Shown here: positions 7,895 to 16,388 of the stretch, piece by piece
Layout: every line of letters begins with the position of its first letter
How positions within the stretch are numbered: the stretch's first letter is position 1
Source of the DNA: JAJDXW01 sp965223775
Lineage (GTDB): Bacteria > Pseudomonadota > Gammaproteobacteria > HK1
Length of the DNA: 64,000 nt
Direction of reading: 5' to 3'
Assembly (NCBI GenBank): GCA_965223775.1
Contig: OZ245021.1
Location: 2,232,001 to 2,296,000, forward strand
Position numbers and translations under genes: made by a program
The notes under the pieces: model-generated
Told to the model about the DNA's origin: nothing
The model's database searches: none
What the model saw: only the letters and a program-made list of their open reading frames with translations

Positions 7895-9142
7895 CTAGTG
7901 ACCGTCAGCGGGACGATCCGCGAGCCGCACGTCGAACATGAGGAAACGGTCAAACAGGGCGGTCTTTCGCCAGCACCTCGCATCGAACATCTCTTCCGGC
8001 AACCGCCACTCGAACAGGTGGAACCACCGCAGCAGCCCCAGAATCCGCCCTGCAAACATCCATCCCGCCCTCCGCCAGTGCGCACTCGGCATCGTCTCGT
8101 CGCGCGCGGCACACAGCGCCGTCAGCGTGTCCACGCTGTGCCACTCATCGCCCACCGAGGACAGGCACCACAGCACTTGGCCCATGTGGCTGGCCTGCGG
8201 CCAGCCGTCCGGCACCTTTCGCGGAAGACCGCCGACGTAGCGGGACAGGTCGAGATGCCAGAACGCGTGACGGAACAACAGCGCCTGAAGCGCGCCGCGC
8301 CGTCCCGCCATGAGCATCCCGTGCCCCAGCGCGGTCAACTGGCACAGGCCCGCCCGCCCCTCGATCAGCCCCGCCACCTCCAACAGCCGATGCAGCAGAT
8401 GCAGCTCCCACACGTCGCCCTCGCGAAGCGCCTTTCCCTGCCGGAACTGTTCGGTCGCCTCCATCCCGGGCCACGTCATCGACTCGCGGAAGCCCGCGAC
8501 CGTGTCCCGTCCGAAATTTCCCGTCCCGGTGAGCCACAGCCATCCCCCGCTGTCGATCCGCTCGAGCACGCTCAGCGCGTTTCGCACGAACTCCGACCCG
8601 CGGACCGCTTCGTCCGGGAGGTTTGCCGCGAGGCGGAGCGTGCGGTTCTCCGCCGACGGCTCGGCCCGCAGCGCCTCGACGCTTTCCGGCTCGAGCAGGG
8701 TCCAGACCGGCGCGACTCCGCCCGGCCACTTCGACAGGTCGGTCCTCAGCTCCGTCTCCGCCGGACCTTCCGCCTCGATGCCGCGCTCCCGCGCCAACGC
8801 CAATGCCGCCATCGCCTCCCATCCGGTCCTCGCCGCGCCCGCCGCGTCTCCGGCCTTCGCCTCCCCACCGCCGTTCACCAATTCGCGCAGCACCTTGCCG
8901 GCCTTGAACGACGGCATTCTCGAGGCCGGAATCGCAACCTTCTCCCCCGAACGCGGGTTGCGGCCCGTACGCGCCGCACGGCTTCTCGTCGCGAAGCGTC
9001 CGAACCCTGCGATCCGCACCTCGTCGTCCTTCGCCAGCGCCTCGCCGATCGCCGCCAGCACCGTGTCGACCGCATGTTCCGCCCTGGCCTTGCTGAGTCC
9101 CATCCGCCACGCGACACGGCCCACGATCTCGGACTTGTTCAT
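7895..9142 (-). CDS. HU-like DNA-binding domain fused to unknown C-terminal domain
   Basis: The ATG at 9142 follows a GGGGAG ribosome-binding site and gives 415 aa. Residues 1-90 form a complete HU/IHF domain: MNKSEIVGRVAWRMGLSKARAEHAVDTV, the core FGRFATRSR, the DNA-binding arm GRNPRSGEKVAIPASRMPSF and the closing helix KAGKVLRELVN. Normal HU proteins are about 90 aa and end there. Here about 320 more residues follow, with motif LTGTGNFGRDTVAGFRESM near the middle and a Trp/Leu-rich helical end. The same C-terminal module occurs alone in the gene at 18100-18960, with 'LTARGNLTRPVV' at the matching place, a pattern that recalls the C-terminal part of some pRiA4b ORF-3-like proteins. The gene runs opposite to the plus-strand backbone. 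A role in organising element DNA is inferred from the HU domain. Confidence 0.8.
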   Translation of the reverse strand: MNKSEIVGRVAWRMGLSKARAEHAVDTVLAAIGEALAKDDEVRIAGFGRFATRSRAARTGRNPRSGEKVAIPASRMPSFKAGKVLRELVNGGGEAKAGDAAGAARTGWEAMAALALARERGIEAEGPAETELRTDLSKWPGGVAPVWTLLEPESVEALRAEPSAENRTLRLAANLPDEAVRGSEFVRNALSVLERIDSGGWLWLTGTGNFGRDTVAGFRESMTWPGMEATEQFRQGKALREGDVWELHLLHRLLEVAGLIEGRAGLCQLTALGHGMLMAGRRGALQALLFRHAFWHLDLSRYVGGLPRKVPDGWPQASHMGQVLWCLSSVGDEWHSVDTLTALCAARDETMPSAHWRRAGWMFAGRILGLLRWFHLFEWRLPEEMFDARCWRKTALFDRFLMFDVRLADRPADGH

Positions 9143-9677
9143 GGATTGGCTCCCCGTACACGCCGTCCCGGCTGCAACCGCACGATTCCGCTCCCGCTCG
9201 CGCGACCCACCCCGCGCCCGTAGCACAGCTCGGCCCGGTGTTTCCCTGACGGCGCATCGCCCGATGCGCCACCACCCGCCGTCGCGCGCATCTCCCCCCA
9301 AATCATAGCCCCGCGATCCGCGCCGGTCTCCCGGTCTCCGACCCCGAATCCCCGCATGTCGCCGCGATCGAGGCGCGCAACACCGGCGACCCGCATTCTC
9401 AGGGTCCACACCGCGCTCGGCCCCCGGGTGCACTTCTCGGGCCCACGAAGCGACAAGCCGAGCCGTCCATACGCCCGCGCCGCCGCGAATCCTCCCCGCT
9501 CGCGATCTCAACGCCGACGGACCCCCCATTCGGTTCTGCCCGAAACGGCGCACCTCACCCGCCCCCGCTTCCCGCCGCGAGGAGGGCGCGCGTGGCCCCG
9601 GGCGGTCGAGCCCGGTGGGGCCCGAGCGAGCCCGCCGCGCCGTTCCCGCTCCATACGCCTTCCACACGGGGATCGCC
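9143..9677. promoter_or_regulatory. Divergent intergenic region
   Basis: About 535 bases between the divergently oriented HU-fusion and the 79-aa gene. It should hold promoters for both directions. Composition is very GC-rich and no convincing sigma-70 boxes or gene were found. Longer frames crossing it do not resemble proteins. Confidence 0.4.
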
Positions 9678-9917
9678 ATGACCACCAACATCACCGAGGA
9701 GCACCGCCGCGTCTTCGCGGCGCTCGCCAGCGGCGAGCACGACAACTTCGCGCTGTTCTCATGCTTCTGCGGGGGGGCTCCCGCCGCCGCCATTGTCGCC
9801 GTCAACCCGCGCCCGCCCGCCGAGGAGGGCGGCGAGCCCGAGTACGAGCTTCGCCCCCTGTTCGTCTCCGTCACCGACGACATGGCGCTGACCGACCACG
9901 ACGGGCGCGAGGCATGA
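9678..9917 (+). CDS. Small hypothetical protein (79 aa)
   Basis: It begins MTTNITEEHRRVFAALASGEHDNFALFSCF and continues GAPAAAIVAVNPRP. The TEEH(R)xxFxALxSGExDNFALFSC pattern looks like the small conserved proteins common in proteobacterial plasmids and integrative elements, of unknown role. The stop overlaps the start of the next gene (ATGA), so the two are translationally coupled. Confidence 0.65.
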   Translation: MTTNITEEHRRVFAALASGEHDNFALFSCFCGGAPAAAIVAVNPRPPAEEGGEPEYELRPLFVSVTDDMALTDHDGREA

Positions 9918-10777
9918 CCGGCCCTTCGCCCCTCCCGCACCGGCCCCGCCTCTTCATGCCGTGCGAATGCCGCGATCTCATCGACCGCGGCGCGCTCGTC
10001 GCCATCTCGAGCAGCGGAGGCAAGGACAGCCAGGCGATGACGATCCTGCTCTCGCGCGTCGTACCCCCGGAGCAGCTCCTCGTCGTCCACGCGCCCCTCG
10101 GTGAGGTCGAGTGGCCCGAGACGGAGGCGCATGTTCGAAACACGATTCCGCCGGGCGTGCCGCTGATTTTCGCGCGGGTCGCCTCCGGCAAGACACTTCT
10201 CGAACACATCGAGGAGCGGGGCCGGTTTCCCGATTCGCGACGCCGATACTGCACCTCGGGCCAGAAGCGCGGGCCCATCGAGCGCGAGCTCCGGCGCTAC
10301 CTCAGGGACCAACCGCGCTTCGAAGGCCGCATCGTGAGCGCCCTCGGACTGCGCCGCGACGAGAGCCGCGACCGCGCAAAGCGCATTCCCTGGAAACGAA
10401 GCGAACGCAACTCCCGCGCCGGCCGCGAATGGTTCGACTGGCTGCCCATCTTCCATCTCGCCGAAACGCAGGTCTTCCGCGTCATCGCAGAGGCCGGCCA
10501 GGCGCCGCACTGGGCCTATGGCGCGGGCATGTCGAGGGTGAGCTGCTCCTTCTGCATCCTCGCCTCGCGCGCCGATCTGCGCCGCGCCGCCGAGCTCCGC
10601 CCCCGCCTGTACGCGAAGTACGTTGCGCTCGAACAGCGCATCGGCCACACGCTCTCGCCGAGCCGAATACCGCTTCCCGAGCTGACCGGGATTCCGGTCG
10701 AGCCCGTCGTCGCCACATGCCGCGCCTGCCCGCACCGCCGCCTCGACCGTAGCGCCGCTCCCGCCGCCTGCCCCTAG
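9914..10777 (+). CDS. PP-loop ATPase, PAPS-reductase-like family
   Basis: A 287-aa protein of the adenine-nucleotide alpha-hydrolase superfamily. The PP-loop SSSGGKDSQAM lies at residues 32-42 and would activate a substrate by adenylation. It has C113 in RRYCTSGQKRGP, paired C211 and C214 in SCSFCIL, and C269 and C272 in TCRACPH; such cysteine pairs usually bind Zn or an Fe-S cluster. The RRDESRDRAKR segment is typical of the phosphoadenosine phosphosulfate reductase-like proteins found on phages and mobile elements, including the DndC group that sulfurates DNA. No dndABDE partners are present, so sulfate assimilation or DNA phosphorothioation cannot be claimed. The ATGA overlap couples it to the upstream 79-aa gene. 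Confidence 0.8.
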   Translation: MTGPSPLPHRPRLFMPCECRDLIDRGALVAISSSGGKDSQAMTILLSRVVPPEQLLVVHAPLGEVEWPETEAHVRNTIPPGVPLIFARVASGKTLLEHIEERGRFPDSRRRYCTSGQKRGPIERELRRYLRDQPRFEGRIVSALGLRRDESRDRAKRIPWKRSERNSRAGREWFDWLPIFHLAETQVFRVIAEAGQAPHWAYGAGMSRVSCSFCILASRADLRRAAELRPRLYAKYVALEQRIGHTLSPSRIPLPELTGIPVEPVVATCRACPHRRLDRSAAPAACP

Positions 10778-10925
10778 CCGGCTTTCTCCGACCGCGACAT
10801 CAATTCCTTGTCACCCATCCAGCACCGCGTGCGCCGGGAGGCAGAGCCGGGCCCTTGAGGGGCGAGGTCGGCGGCGCGGGAGGGAGCCCCCCCGCTCCGG
10901 CCGATGGTCCGAACCGGAGAAGCCG

Positions 10926-11501
10926 ATGCGCGTCTACGCAAGAAGCCAGGTATGCGGTTTTCGCTACACCGCAGCCGAGTGGGGCGTCTTCAGCAACTTC
11001 TTCCCCTTGGCCGTACCCATCACCGCCGGTCCCTGGACCTTCCGCTCCTCTGAGAGCCTGTACCAGGCTGCCAAGTTCGCACCGCACCCCGACATCCAGC
11101 AACGCATCGGCGAAGCGCCGACGGCAGGGGAGGCAGCGGCCATCGGACGCACGCCGGGCTTGGGGCTCGACCCCGACTGGAACGCCCAGCGCGTCGACGT
11201 CATGCGCTGGGTGCTGCGCATGAAGCGCGAGGCGAACTCGACCGCAATCGACGCGGTGCTGGCCGCGACCGGCAACCGGCCCATCGTCGAGGTGTCTGCG
11301 CGCGACCCCTGGTGGGGCGCGCGCCCCGTCGCCGACCGCTACGAGGGCAGGAACGTCCTCGGCCGGCTCTGGATGGAGCTCCGCCAGCAGCTTCGCGATT
11401 GCGATCCCGCGGCCCGCTCCGGCGCCTGGCTCGACCGGATCCGCGTCGGCCGCCTCGCCGGCGGCGCTGACTTGCCGGACACCACTCGAGAAGCCGCCTG
11501 A
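10926..11501 (+). CDS. NADAR family protein (YbiA-like N-glycosidase)
   Basis: A 191-aa protein with NADAR (DUF1768) hallmarks: FSNFFPLAV near residues 22-30, the substrate-pocket segment FRSSESLYQAAKF, the D-W-N/R-V-M-W stretch DWNAQRVDVMRWVL, and the closing WWG..NVLGRLWMELR. Characterised members remove the sugar from riboflavin-pathway intermediates or hydrolyse N-glycosidic bonds of ADP-ribose adducts. NADAR proteins are frequent on phages and plasmids, where a role in NAD-linked conflicts has been proposed. Here it lies between the PP-loop gene and the MoxR cluster. Its substrate is unknown. Confidence 0.85.
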   Translation: MRVYARSQVCGFRYTAAEWGVFSNFFPLAVPITAGPWTFRSSESLYQAAKFAPHPDIQQRIGEAPTAGEAAAIGRTPGLGLDPDWNAQRVDVMRWVLRMKREANSTAIDAVLAATGNRPIVEVSARDPWWGARPVADRYEGRNVLGRLWMELRQQLRDCDPAARSGAWLDRIRVGRLAGGADLPDTTREAA

Positions 11502-11644
11502 CGACGGCTGCGCCATCGGCGCGACGCGCGCTCGGCGATTTCGCATCCAGACCCCGAGTGCGGAGTCGGGCGACCGGCGGGGCGCGGCCCGGCTGCCGAG
11601 AGGCGTCCGCGCCGCTCCGTTTCCCCGCCATCCGGAGCACGCCG

Positions 11645-12670
11645 ATGACCGTTCCCGAGAACATTTCCGCGGACTACACGCTGCGCCCGAGCGAGCTCGC
11701 CGCGGTGCTCGCCCTCCTGGTCGAGGCCCACCAGCCGGCCATTGTCTGGGGACCGCCCGGCGCGGCCAAGAGCCAGATCGCCCAGCAGGTCGCCACGGCC
11801 GCCAACCGCCAGTACGTCGACGTCCGGGCGCTCCTGCTCGACCCAGTGGATCTCCGCGGCATCCCCTGGCGCGACGGCGCCGACCGTACCCGCTGGGCGC
11901 CGCCGGCCTTTCTGCCGCCGTCGGACGATTCCGGGCGCTGGCTCATCAACCTCGAGGAGCTGCCGTCGGCGGTGCCGATGGTCCAGGCGGCGCTCTACCA
12001 GCTCGTGCTGGACCGCAAGGTCGGCGAATACGAGCTCCCCGAGGGCGCGTCGCTCATCGCCTGCGGCAACCGCGAGACCGACCGCGGCGTCGTCCACCGC
12101 ATGCCCACGCCGCTTGCCTCGCGCTTCGTCCACCTCGAGATCCGGGTCGACGCCGAGGACTGGCTCGCCTGGGGTGCGGCCAACGCGATCGCGGCCGAGG
12201 TGCTTTTCTTCATCACCTACGAGCCCGACCTCCTGCACCAGTTCGACCCCCGGTCGAAGGAGCGTGCCTTCCCGTGTCCCCGGACATGGGAATTCGCGAG
12301 CAACATCGTCAAGCACCGCAACGGGCTCGACCCGGAGGCCGAGCGGGCGCTGTTCCGGGGCACCGTCGGCGAGGCCGCTGCCGTCGAATTCGCGGCGTTC
12401 CTCAAGGTCTGGCGCGAGCTGCCGCACCCACGCGCCATCGTCAACGACCCCGAGAACGCGGACATCCCGAAGAACGCTAGCGCGCTTATGGCGCTCTGCG
12501 GCGCGCTCTACAAGCTCGCCTCCGACGTCAACTTCGACGCCATCGTCACCTACGCGACGCGGCTGCGGCGCGAGGTGGGCGAGTCCCTGGTCGGCGCGTG
12601 CGTGCGCCGCGAGCCGGCGCTCCAGCGCTCGCCGGCCTTCATCCGCTGGGCCGCCGCGAAGACCCAGTGA
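11645..12670 (+). CDS. MoxR-type AAA+ ATPase (CobS-like)
   Basis: A 341-aa AAA+ ATPase. Walker A is GPPGAAKS (residues 36-43), Walker B lies in RWLINLEEL (98-105, with the usual Asp replaced by Asn-Leu-Glu-Glu), sensor 1 is ACGNRETD (139-146), and an arginine finger sits in TPLASRF. MoxR ATPases act as chaperone-like partners of VWA-domain proteins. Exactly such a partner is encoded two genes downstream (13733-15139), with DUF3150 between them. The same trio recurs on phages and conjugative elements, often mislabelled CobS/CobT; the cobaltochelatase activity itself is not implied. Confidence 0.88.
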   Translation: MTVPENISADYTLRPSELAAVLALLVEAHQPAIVWGPPGAAKSQIAQQVATAANRQYVDVRALLLDPVDLRGIPWRDGADRTRWAPPAFLPPSDDSGRWLINLEELPSAVPMVQAALYQLVLDRKVGEYELPEGASLIACGNRETDRGVVHRMPTPLASRFVHLEIRVDAEDWLAWGAANAIAAEVLFFITYEPDLLHQFDPRSKERAFPCPRTWEFASNIVKHRNGLDPEAERALFRGTVGEAAAVEFAAFLKVWRELPHPRAIVNDPENADIPKNASALMALCGALYKLASDVNFDAIVTYATRLRREVGESLVGACVRREPALQRSPAFIRWAAAKTQ

Positions 12671-12816
12671 AGGCGAACGCCATGGTCTGGCGCATCACCC
12701 ATTACCCGGCGGGCGACGCCCCCTCGCGCGACTACGCGGTGCGGGCGTCCAGCCACGAGGCGGCCAAGCGAAAGCTCGCCGCCGCCCTCAACGTCCCGTT
12801 GTGGACGCTTCGATAG
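12667..12816 (+). CDS. Small unknown protein between moxR and DUF3150
   Basis: A GTG start overlaps the ATPase stop (GTGA), giving 49 aa; an internal ATG at 12682 would give 44 aa. The sequence reads MVWRITHYPAGDAPSRDYAVRASSHEAAKRKLAAALNVPLWTL, a compact alpha/beta pattern with codon use like the neighbours. The tight fit between flanking genes argues for translation. No family is recognised. Confidence 0.5.
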   Translation: MKANAMVWRITHYPAGDAPSRDYAVRASSHEAAKRKLAAALNVPLWTLR

Positions 12817-12833
12817 CGGACAAGGAGGAACCC

Positions 12834-13733
12834 ATGGATCTCAATCGCGACGCCATGCTGGCCGGCCTGCGGATCACCGCCTGGTCCGGCCGGCTCTACG
12901 ACCGCGAGGCGAGCGACCACGTCGCCGCCCACCACGACGCCTCCGCCAGCGCCGGGCGCTACAACAAGCGCCTGCTGCCCAAGGCCGCCTTCGCCGCGCT
13001 CGCCTCCACCATGAGCGAGGCCCGCACCAAGCACTACGAGAACAGCTTGCCGTGGGACGACAAGGGCGGGCGCCTGCTGACCGTCGCCAACTACGAGCAC
13101 TACACCGGGCTCATGGACGCGCTTCGCGAGCGCGTGGTGCGCCAGCGCGCCCGCTTCATCGAGGACTACGACGACTACGTCGACCAGGCCCGGCTCGACC
13201 TCGGCAAGCTCTTCCGCATCGAGGACTATCCCTCGAAGGAGGCGCTCCAGGGCAAGTTCGCCATCCGCTACCGCATCACCCCGGTACCGGACGCGGACCA
13301 CTTTATCGCCAAGCTCGCCTCCGATGACACCGATCGGGTCAAGCGCGACATCGAGCGCCACATCGAGGAGCAACTCCACGACGCCGTGGGCGACCTCTAC
13401 CGGCGCCTCGGCGAGGCGGTCGAACGCGTCTCGGACCGTTTGCAGGAGGACGAGAACGGCAAGCCGCTCGTGTTCCGCAACTCGATGATCGAGAACATCC
13501 GCGATCTGGTCGACGTCGTGCCCCGGCTCAACATCTTCGGCGACGCCGCGCTCGCGCGCCTGTGCGAGCAGGTGAAGGACCGGATCGCGAGCGTCGAGCC
13601 GGACGCGCTCCGGCCGTCGAAGACCTTCGACCCGACGGCCAGGGCGCAGGTCAAGCGCGACGCCGACGACCTCGCGGAGAAGTTCGCGGGCTACTTCGCG
13701 CCGCCGCCCGCGCCCGTGCGGAAGGCCGCGTGA
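12834..13733 (+). CDS. DUF3150 family protein
   Basis: A 299-aa protein behind a textbook AAGGAGGA ribosome-binding site. Segments YENSLPWDDKGGRLLTVANYEHYTGLM, QRARFIEDYDDYVDQARLDLGKLF and DYPSKEALQGKFAIRYRITPVP match the look of DUF3150 proteins carried by phages and integrative elements. It is mostly helical, with a coiled-coil-like middle (about 165-220), and no catalytic motif. It sits between the MoxR ATPase and the VWA protein and its stop overlaps the VWA start. It probably forms part of the same machine; what it acts on is unknown. Confidence 0.8.
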   Translation: MDLNRDAMLAGLRITAWSGRLYDREASDHVAAHHDASASAGRYNKRLLPKAAFAALASTMSEARTKHYENSLPWDDKGGRLLTVANYEHYTGLMDALRERVVRQRARFIEDYDDYVDQARLDLGKLFRIEDYPSKEALQGKFAIRYRITPVPDADHFIAKLASDDTDRVKRDIERHIEEQLHDAVGDLYRRLGEAVERVSDRLQEDENGKPLVFRNSMIENIRDLVDVVPRLNIFGDAALARLCEQVKDRIASVEPDALRPSKTFDPTARAQVKRDADDLAEKFAGYFAPPPAPVRKAA

Positions 13734-15139
13734 TGGTCGCCCGGGTACTGGCCGAATCGGCGCTCCGCGTCAGCGACTGCGTGACCGAGCTGCTGCGCAA
13801 GCAGCCCTTCTTCGGGAGCCTCGTGCTGAGGCTCCCGCTGCGGCCCGATCCCACGCGCGAGACGCTGGCGACGGACGGGCACGAGATCCGCTACTCGCCG
13901 CGCTGGGTGGCGGACACCGATTCGCACCTCATCGAGACCGCGATGGCGCGCGTGGTCATGGCCTGCGCCTTGAAGCACCACACGCGCCGGGGCGAGCGCG
14001 ACCCCGAGCGCTGGCAATACGCCTCGCAGCTCGTCACCCACGGGCTGCTGCGCGACGCCGGGTTCACCCTGCCTCCCGACGCTGAAGCCTGGGACGGGTT
14101 GAGCGTGGAGCAAGCCTACGACCGCCTGCCCGAGCCCGACGACGACGACTCCGGGGACGACGCCGACGCATCGTCCGGTGCCGCCGGGGCCGACGATTCG
14201 GCCGACGGCCAACCCTCGCCCGACGGCGAGGACGAGGACTCCGGTGATCCGACCGATTCATCCGGCGACGAGGACCGTCAAGACGAGGACGGCGACAGCC
14301 AGCCCAACGGCGAGGACGGAGACGACCGGGACGGGGACGGCCAGGGCCAGGACAGCAACGACGAAGACGGCGAGGGTACGTCCGATGCTCCGCCCAGCCA
14401 CGATCCTTCCGGCACCGGGGAGATCATGGACGCCGACGCCCGCGCGCGCGACGGCGGCGAGTCCGCCGAGGCGCCGGTGGACATCACCGCCGAGGAGCAG
14501 GCCTGGGACGAGGCCATGCACCAGGCGCTCAACATCGCCCGCGCCGAAGGGAAGGTGCCGGGCCAGGTCGAAGAGACGGTCCAGGGCGCCCACGCCAGCA
14601 CGCTGGACTGGCGAACACTGCTGCGCCGCTACATGACCGATACGGCCAAGCGCGACTACACCTGGAGCCGGCCGAACCGGCGATTCATCGACTCGGGCCT
14701 CTACCTCCCGGCGATGCATTCCGAAGCGATGGGGACGATCGTGATCCTCCTCGACACCTCGGGAAGCATCTACAGCCACCTCGAACTCCTCGCGAGCTTC
14801 TGGACCGAGGTGTGCGAGGTTGCGCACGAGCTCAACCCCGAACGGGTCATCGTCTTGCAGGTCGACACCCGCATCACCGACGTCGCCGAGTACGCGGGCG
14901 AGGACCTCCCCGAGGAGCTCGAAGCGAAGGGCGGGGGCGGGACGGACTTCCGGCCCGGCTTCGCATGGCTCGACGCCGAGGGAATCGAGCCCGCGTGCTG
15001 CCTGTACTTCACCGACATGGAGTGCTCGAGCTACCCCGAGACCGAGCCGCCCTTCGATGTCCTGTTCTGCAATTACGGCCCACCGCCGTCGGAGTGGAAC
15101 CGCGAGCCCTGGGGCGAACGCATCGACATCGCCGCCTGA
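13733..15139 (+). CDS. VWA-domain protein (CobT-like, DUF2201-type)
   Basis: A 468-aa protein in three parts. The N-terminal helical domain (1-135) contains HLIETAMARVVMACALKHH. A long acidic low-complexity linker of Asp, Gly, Ser and Glu spans about 137-240. The C-terminal von Willebrand A domain has the MIDAS motif LLDTSGSI at about 338-345, the GGGGTDFRP Thr near 400 and YFTDME near 424. An acidic linker followed by a VWA domain is the CobT layout. The start overlaps the DUF3150 stop (TGATG). With the MoxR ATPase at 11645 it forms the classical MoxR-VWA pair, a metal-dependent protein-remodelling module; the client is unknown. Confidence 0.85.
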   Translation: MVARVLAESALRVSDCVTELLRKQPFFGSLVLRLPLRPDPTRETLATDGHEIRYSPRWVADTDSHLIETAMARVVMACALKHHTRRGERDPERWQYASQLVTHGLLRDAGFTLPPDAEAWDGLSVEQAYDRLPEPDDDDSGDDADASSGAAGADDSADGQPSPDGEDEDSGDPTDSSGDEDRQDEDGDSQPNGEDGDDRDGDGQGQDSNDEDGEGTSDAPPSHDPSGTGEIMDADARARDGGESAEAPVDITAEEQAWDEAMHQALNIARAEGKVPGQVEETVQGAHASTLDWRTLLRRYMTDTAKRDYTWSRPNRRFIDSGLYLPAMHSEAMGTIVILLDTSGSIYSHLELLASFWTEVCEVAHELNPERVIVLQVDTRITDVAEYAGEDLPEELEAKGGGGTDFRPGFAWLDAEGIEPACCLYFTDMECSSYPETEPPFDVLFCNYGPPPSEWNREPWGERIDIAA

Positions 15140-15203
15140 CATCCGGCGCCCGGGCCCCGCGCCGCTTTCGCCGAGCGCCGGACCACAACGGGAGACTCCC
15201 CGC

Positions 15204-15590
15204 ATGATGCCGACAGCGACATGCCAGTACTGCGGCTGGAACGGGCCGGCCGACCAATGTGGCCCGCTCAACAACGCCTGGGAGCGCGTCCAGCCGGGCG
15301 ACAGGATGCCGGCCGGCGAGTGCCCGAAGTGCAACGCCTCGGCGATGCTCGACGACGACAGGCTCGAGCCCTGCATCGCGATCGTCACCACGCCGACGCC
15401 CGAGCGCGCCACGAATTTCGGGGTCCGCTCGACCGCGCAGGCCCTCGCCAACGTCATGTCCACGGCCCGCAACACGTCCAGCTACCGCGTCCAGGACATG
15501 GACGTCCACGGTTTCCGTGTCGCGGTCTACCGCCAGAACCCATATCCGCCGATGGTCCCCGACGGCTATCTGCGGATCGAACCCGCCTGA
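15204..15590 (+). CDS. Zn-ribbon protein, copy 1
   Basis: A 128-aa protein with an N-terminal zinc ribbon: CQYCGW and ECPKCN separated by about 30 residues. The core NxWERVQPGDxMPAGECP is shared with the protein at 16519-17025, so the two are paralogues. The C-terminal part (FGVRSTAQALANVMSTARNTSSYRVQDMD) is unique to this copy. Function unknown. Confidence 0.7.
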   Translation: MMPTATCQYCGWNGPADQCGPLNNAWERVQPGDRMPAGECPKCNASAMLDDDRLEPCIAIVTTPTPERATNFGVRSTAQALANVMSTARNTSSYRVQDMDVHGFRVAVYRQNPYPPMVPDGYLRIEPA

Positions 15591-15606
15591 TACCGGGGAG
15601 GAGCGC

Positions 15607-15927
15607 ATGCATCTCACCGATATCCGCATCGACGAAATCGTGAAGGTCAACGGTCTGCCGTCCCACGCGCGCGGCCGAGCGACCTTCACCAACGGCCGTA
15701 GCTACCATTTCGACGCCAACTTCGCCCACGGCTACGCCGAAGACCGCATCTTCGTCTGGCGTCCCACCGACGGCAGGGCCATGGACCCCACCACGCGCAC
15801 CGCGCAGGCAATCCACGACCGCCTCGGCTTCACCGAGATCGCGCGGCGCGAGCGCGAAACCATTACCGCCTTCGAGTACGAGCGCGTGACGGCCTGCCAG
15901 GAGCTCATGCGTCCCGACGCATCCTGA
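15607..15927 (+). CDS. Hypothetical protein (106 aa)
   Basis: It starts 16 bases after the Zn-ribbon gene with a GGGGAGG site upstream. The protein has an N-terminal beta-rich segment (IDEIVKVNGLPSHARGRATFTNGRSYHFDANF) and a helical C-terminus. No motif is recognised. Operon placement and codon bias support it. Confidence 0.6.
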   Translation: MHLTDIRIDEIVKVNGLPSHARGRATFTNGRSYHFDANFAHGYAEDRIFVWRPTDGRAMDPTTRTAQAIHDRLGFTEIARRERETITAFEYERVTACQELMRPDAS

Positions 15928-15997
15928 CGTTCAACCGAGGGGCGGCCCGCCCTTCGCCGCGCTCCATCCACCCGTCGCCACCAGCGAGGCAGATCAC

Positions 15998-16336
15998 ATG
16001 AAGATCACCCGGGACTTCAGGCCGCTGTCGGACCGCTACAGCTTCGACTGCGGCCCTTGCTCCTACGCCAACGGCTTCGCCCAGATCGACACGCGCCAGG
16101 ATGCCGCGCACCACGGCTCCTGGGCTGCCCCGCACAAACGCACGATCGTCAACTTCTGCGAGGGCGACCTGACCACCACGGTGTGCGAAACCGACGAAGA
16201 GTTCTCCGCACACCTCCGCGAGCTCGCCCGGTGGAACGACGAAGCGGGCTACGGCCCGATGAAGATCGACGCCGTATTCCACGACGAGTTGCGCCAGGCG
16301 TTCGAGAAGCTCGGCCTCGCCAACCTGCTGCACTGA
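15998..16336 (+). CDS. Hypothetical protein (112 aa)
   Basis: It begins MKITRDFRPLSDRYSFDCGPCSYANGFAQIDTRQDAAHHGSWA. The DCGPCSYANGFAQIDT segment has the look of plasmid- and phage-borne proteins that read a defined nucleotide or metabolite, but no family is assigned. Cys18 and Cys21 might bind metal. Intact gene by length and codon use. Confidence 0.6.
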   Translation: MKITRDFRPLSDRYSFDCGPCSYANGFAQIDTRQDAAHHGSWAAPHKRTIVNFCEGDLTTTVCETDEEFSAHLRELARWNDEAGYGPMKIDAVFHDELRQAFEKLGLANLLH

Positions 16337-16388
16337 GCGCCGTATCCGACGCAGCGGCGGGGTTCCCGTCCCGCCATCCGATTCCATC

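Noticed and set aside
9143..10735. Upstream extension of the HU-fusion frame to 946 codons
   Set aside because: The extra part overlaps the PP-loop gene on the other strand and has no protein-like character. The ATG at 9142 with GGGGAG and a complete HU domain is the proper start.
9914..10777. DndC of a DNA phosphorothioation system
   Set aside because: The PP-loop and Cys pairs fit the superfamily, but no dndA, B, D or E genes are near.
11645..15139. Cobaltochelatase CobS/CobT for cobalamin synthesis
   Set aside because: The architecture resembles CobS/CobT but no CobN or other cobalamin genes are present, and DUF3150 between them points to the mobile-element trio.
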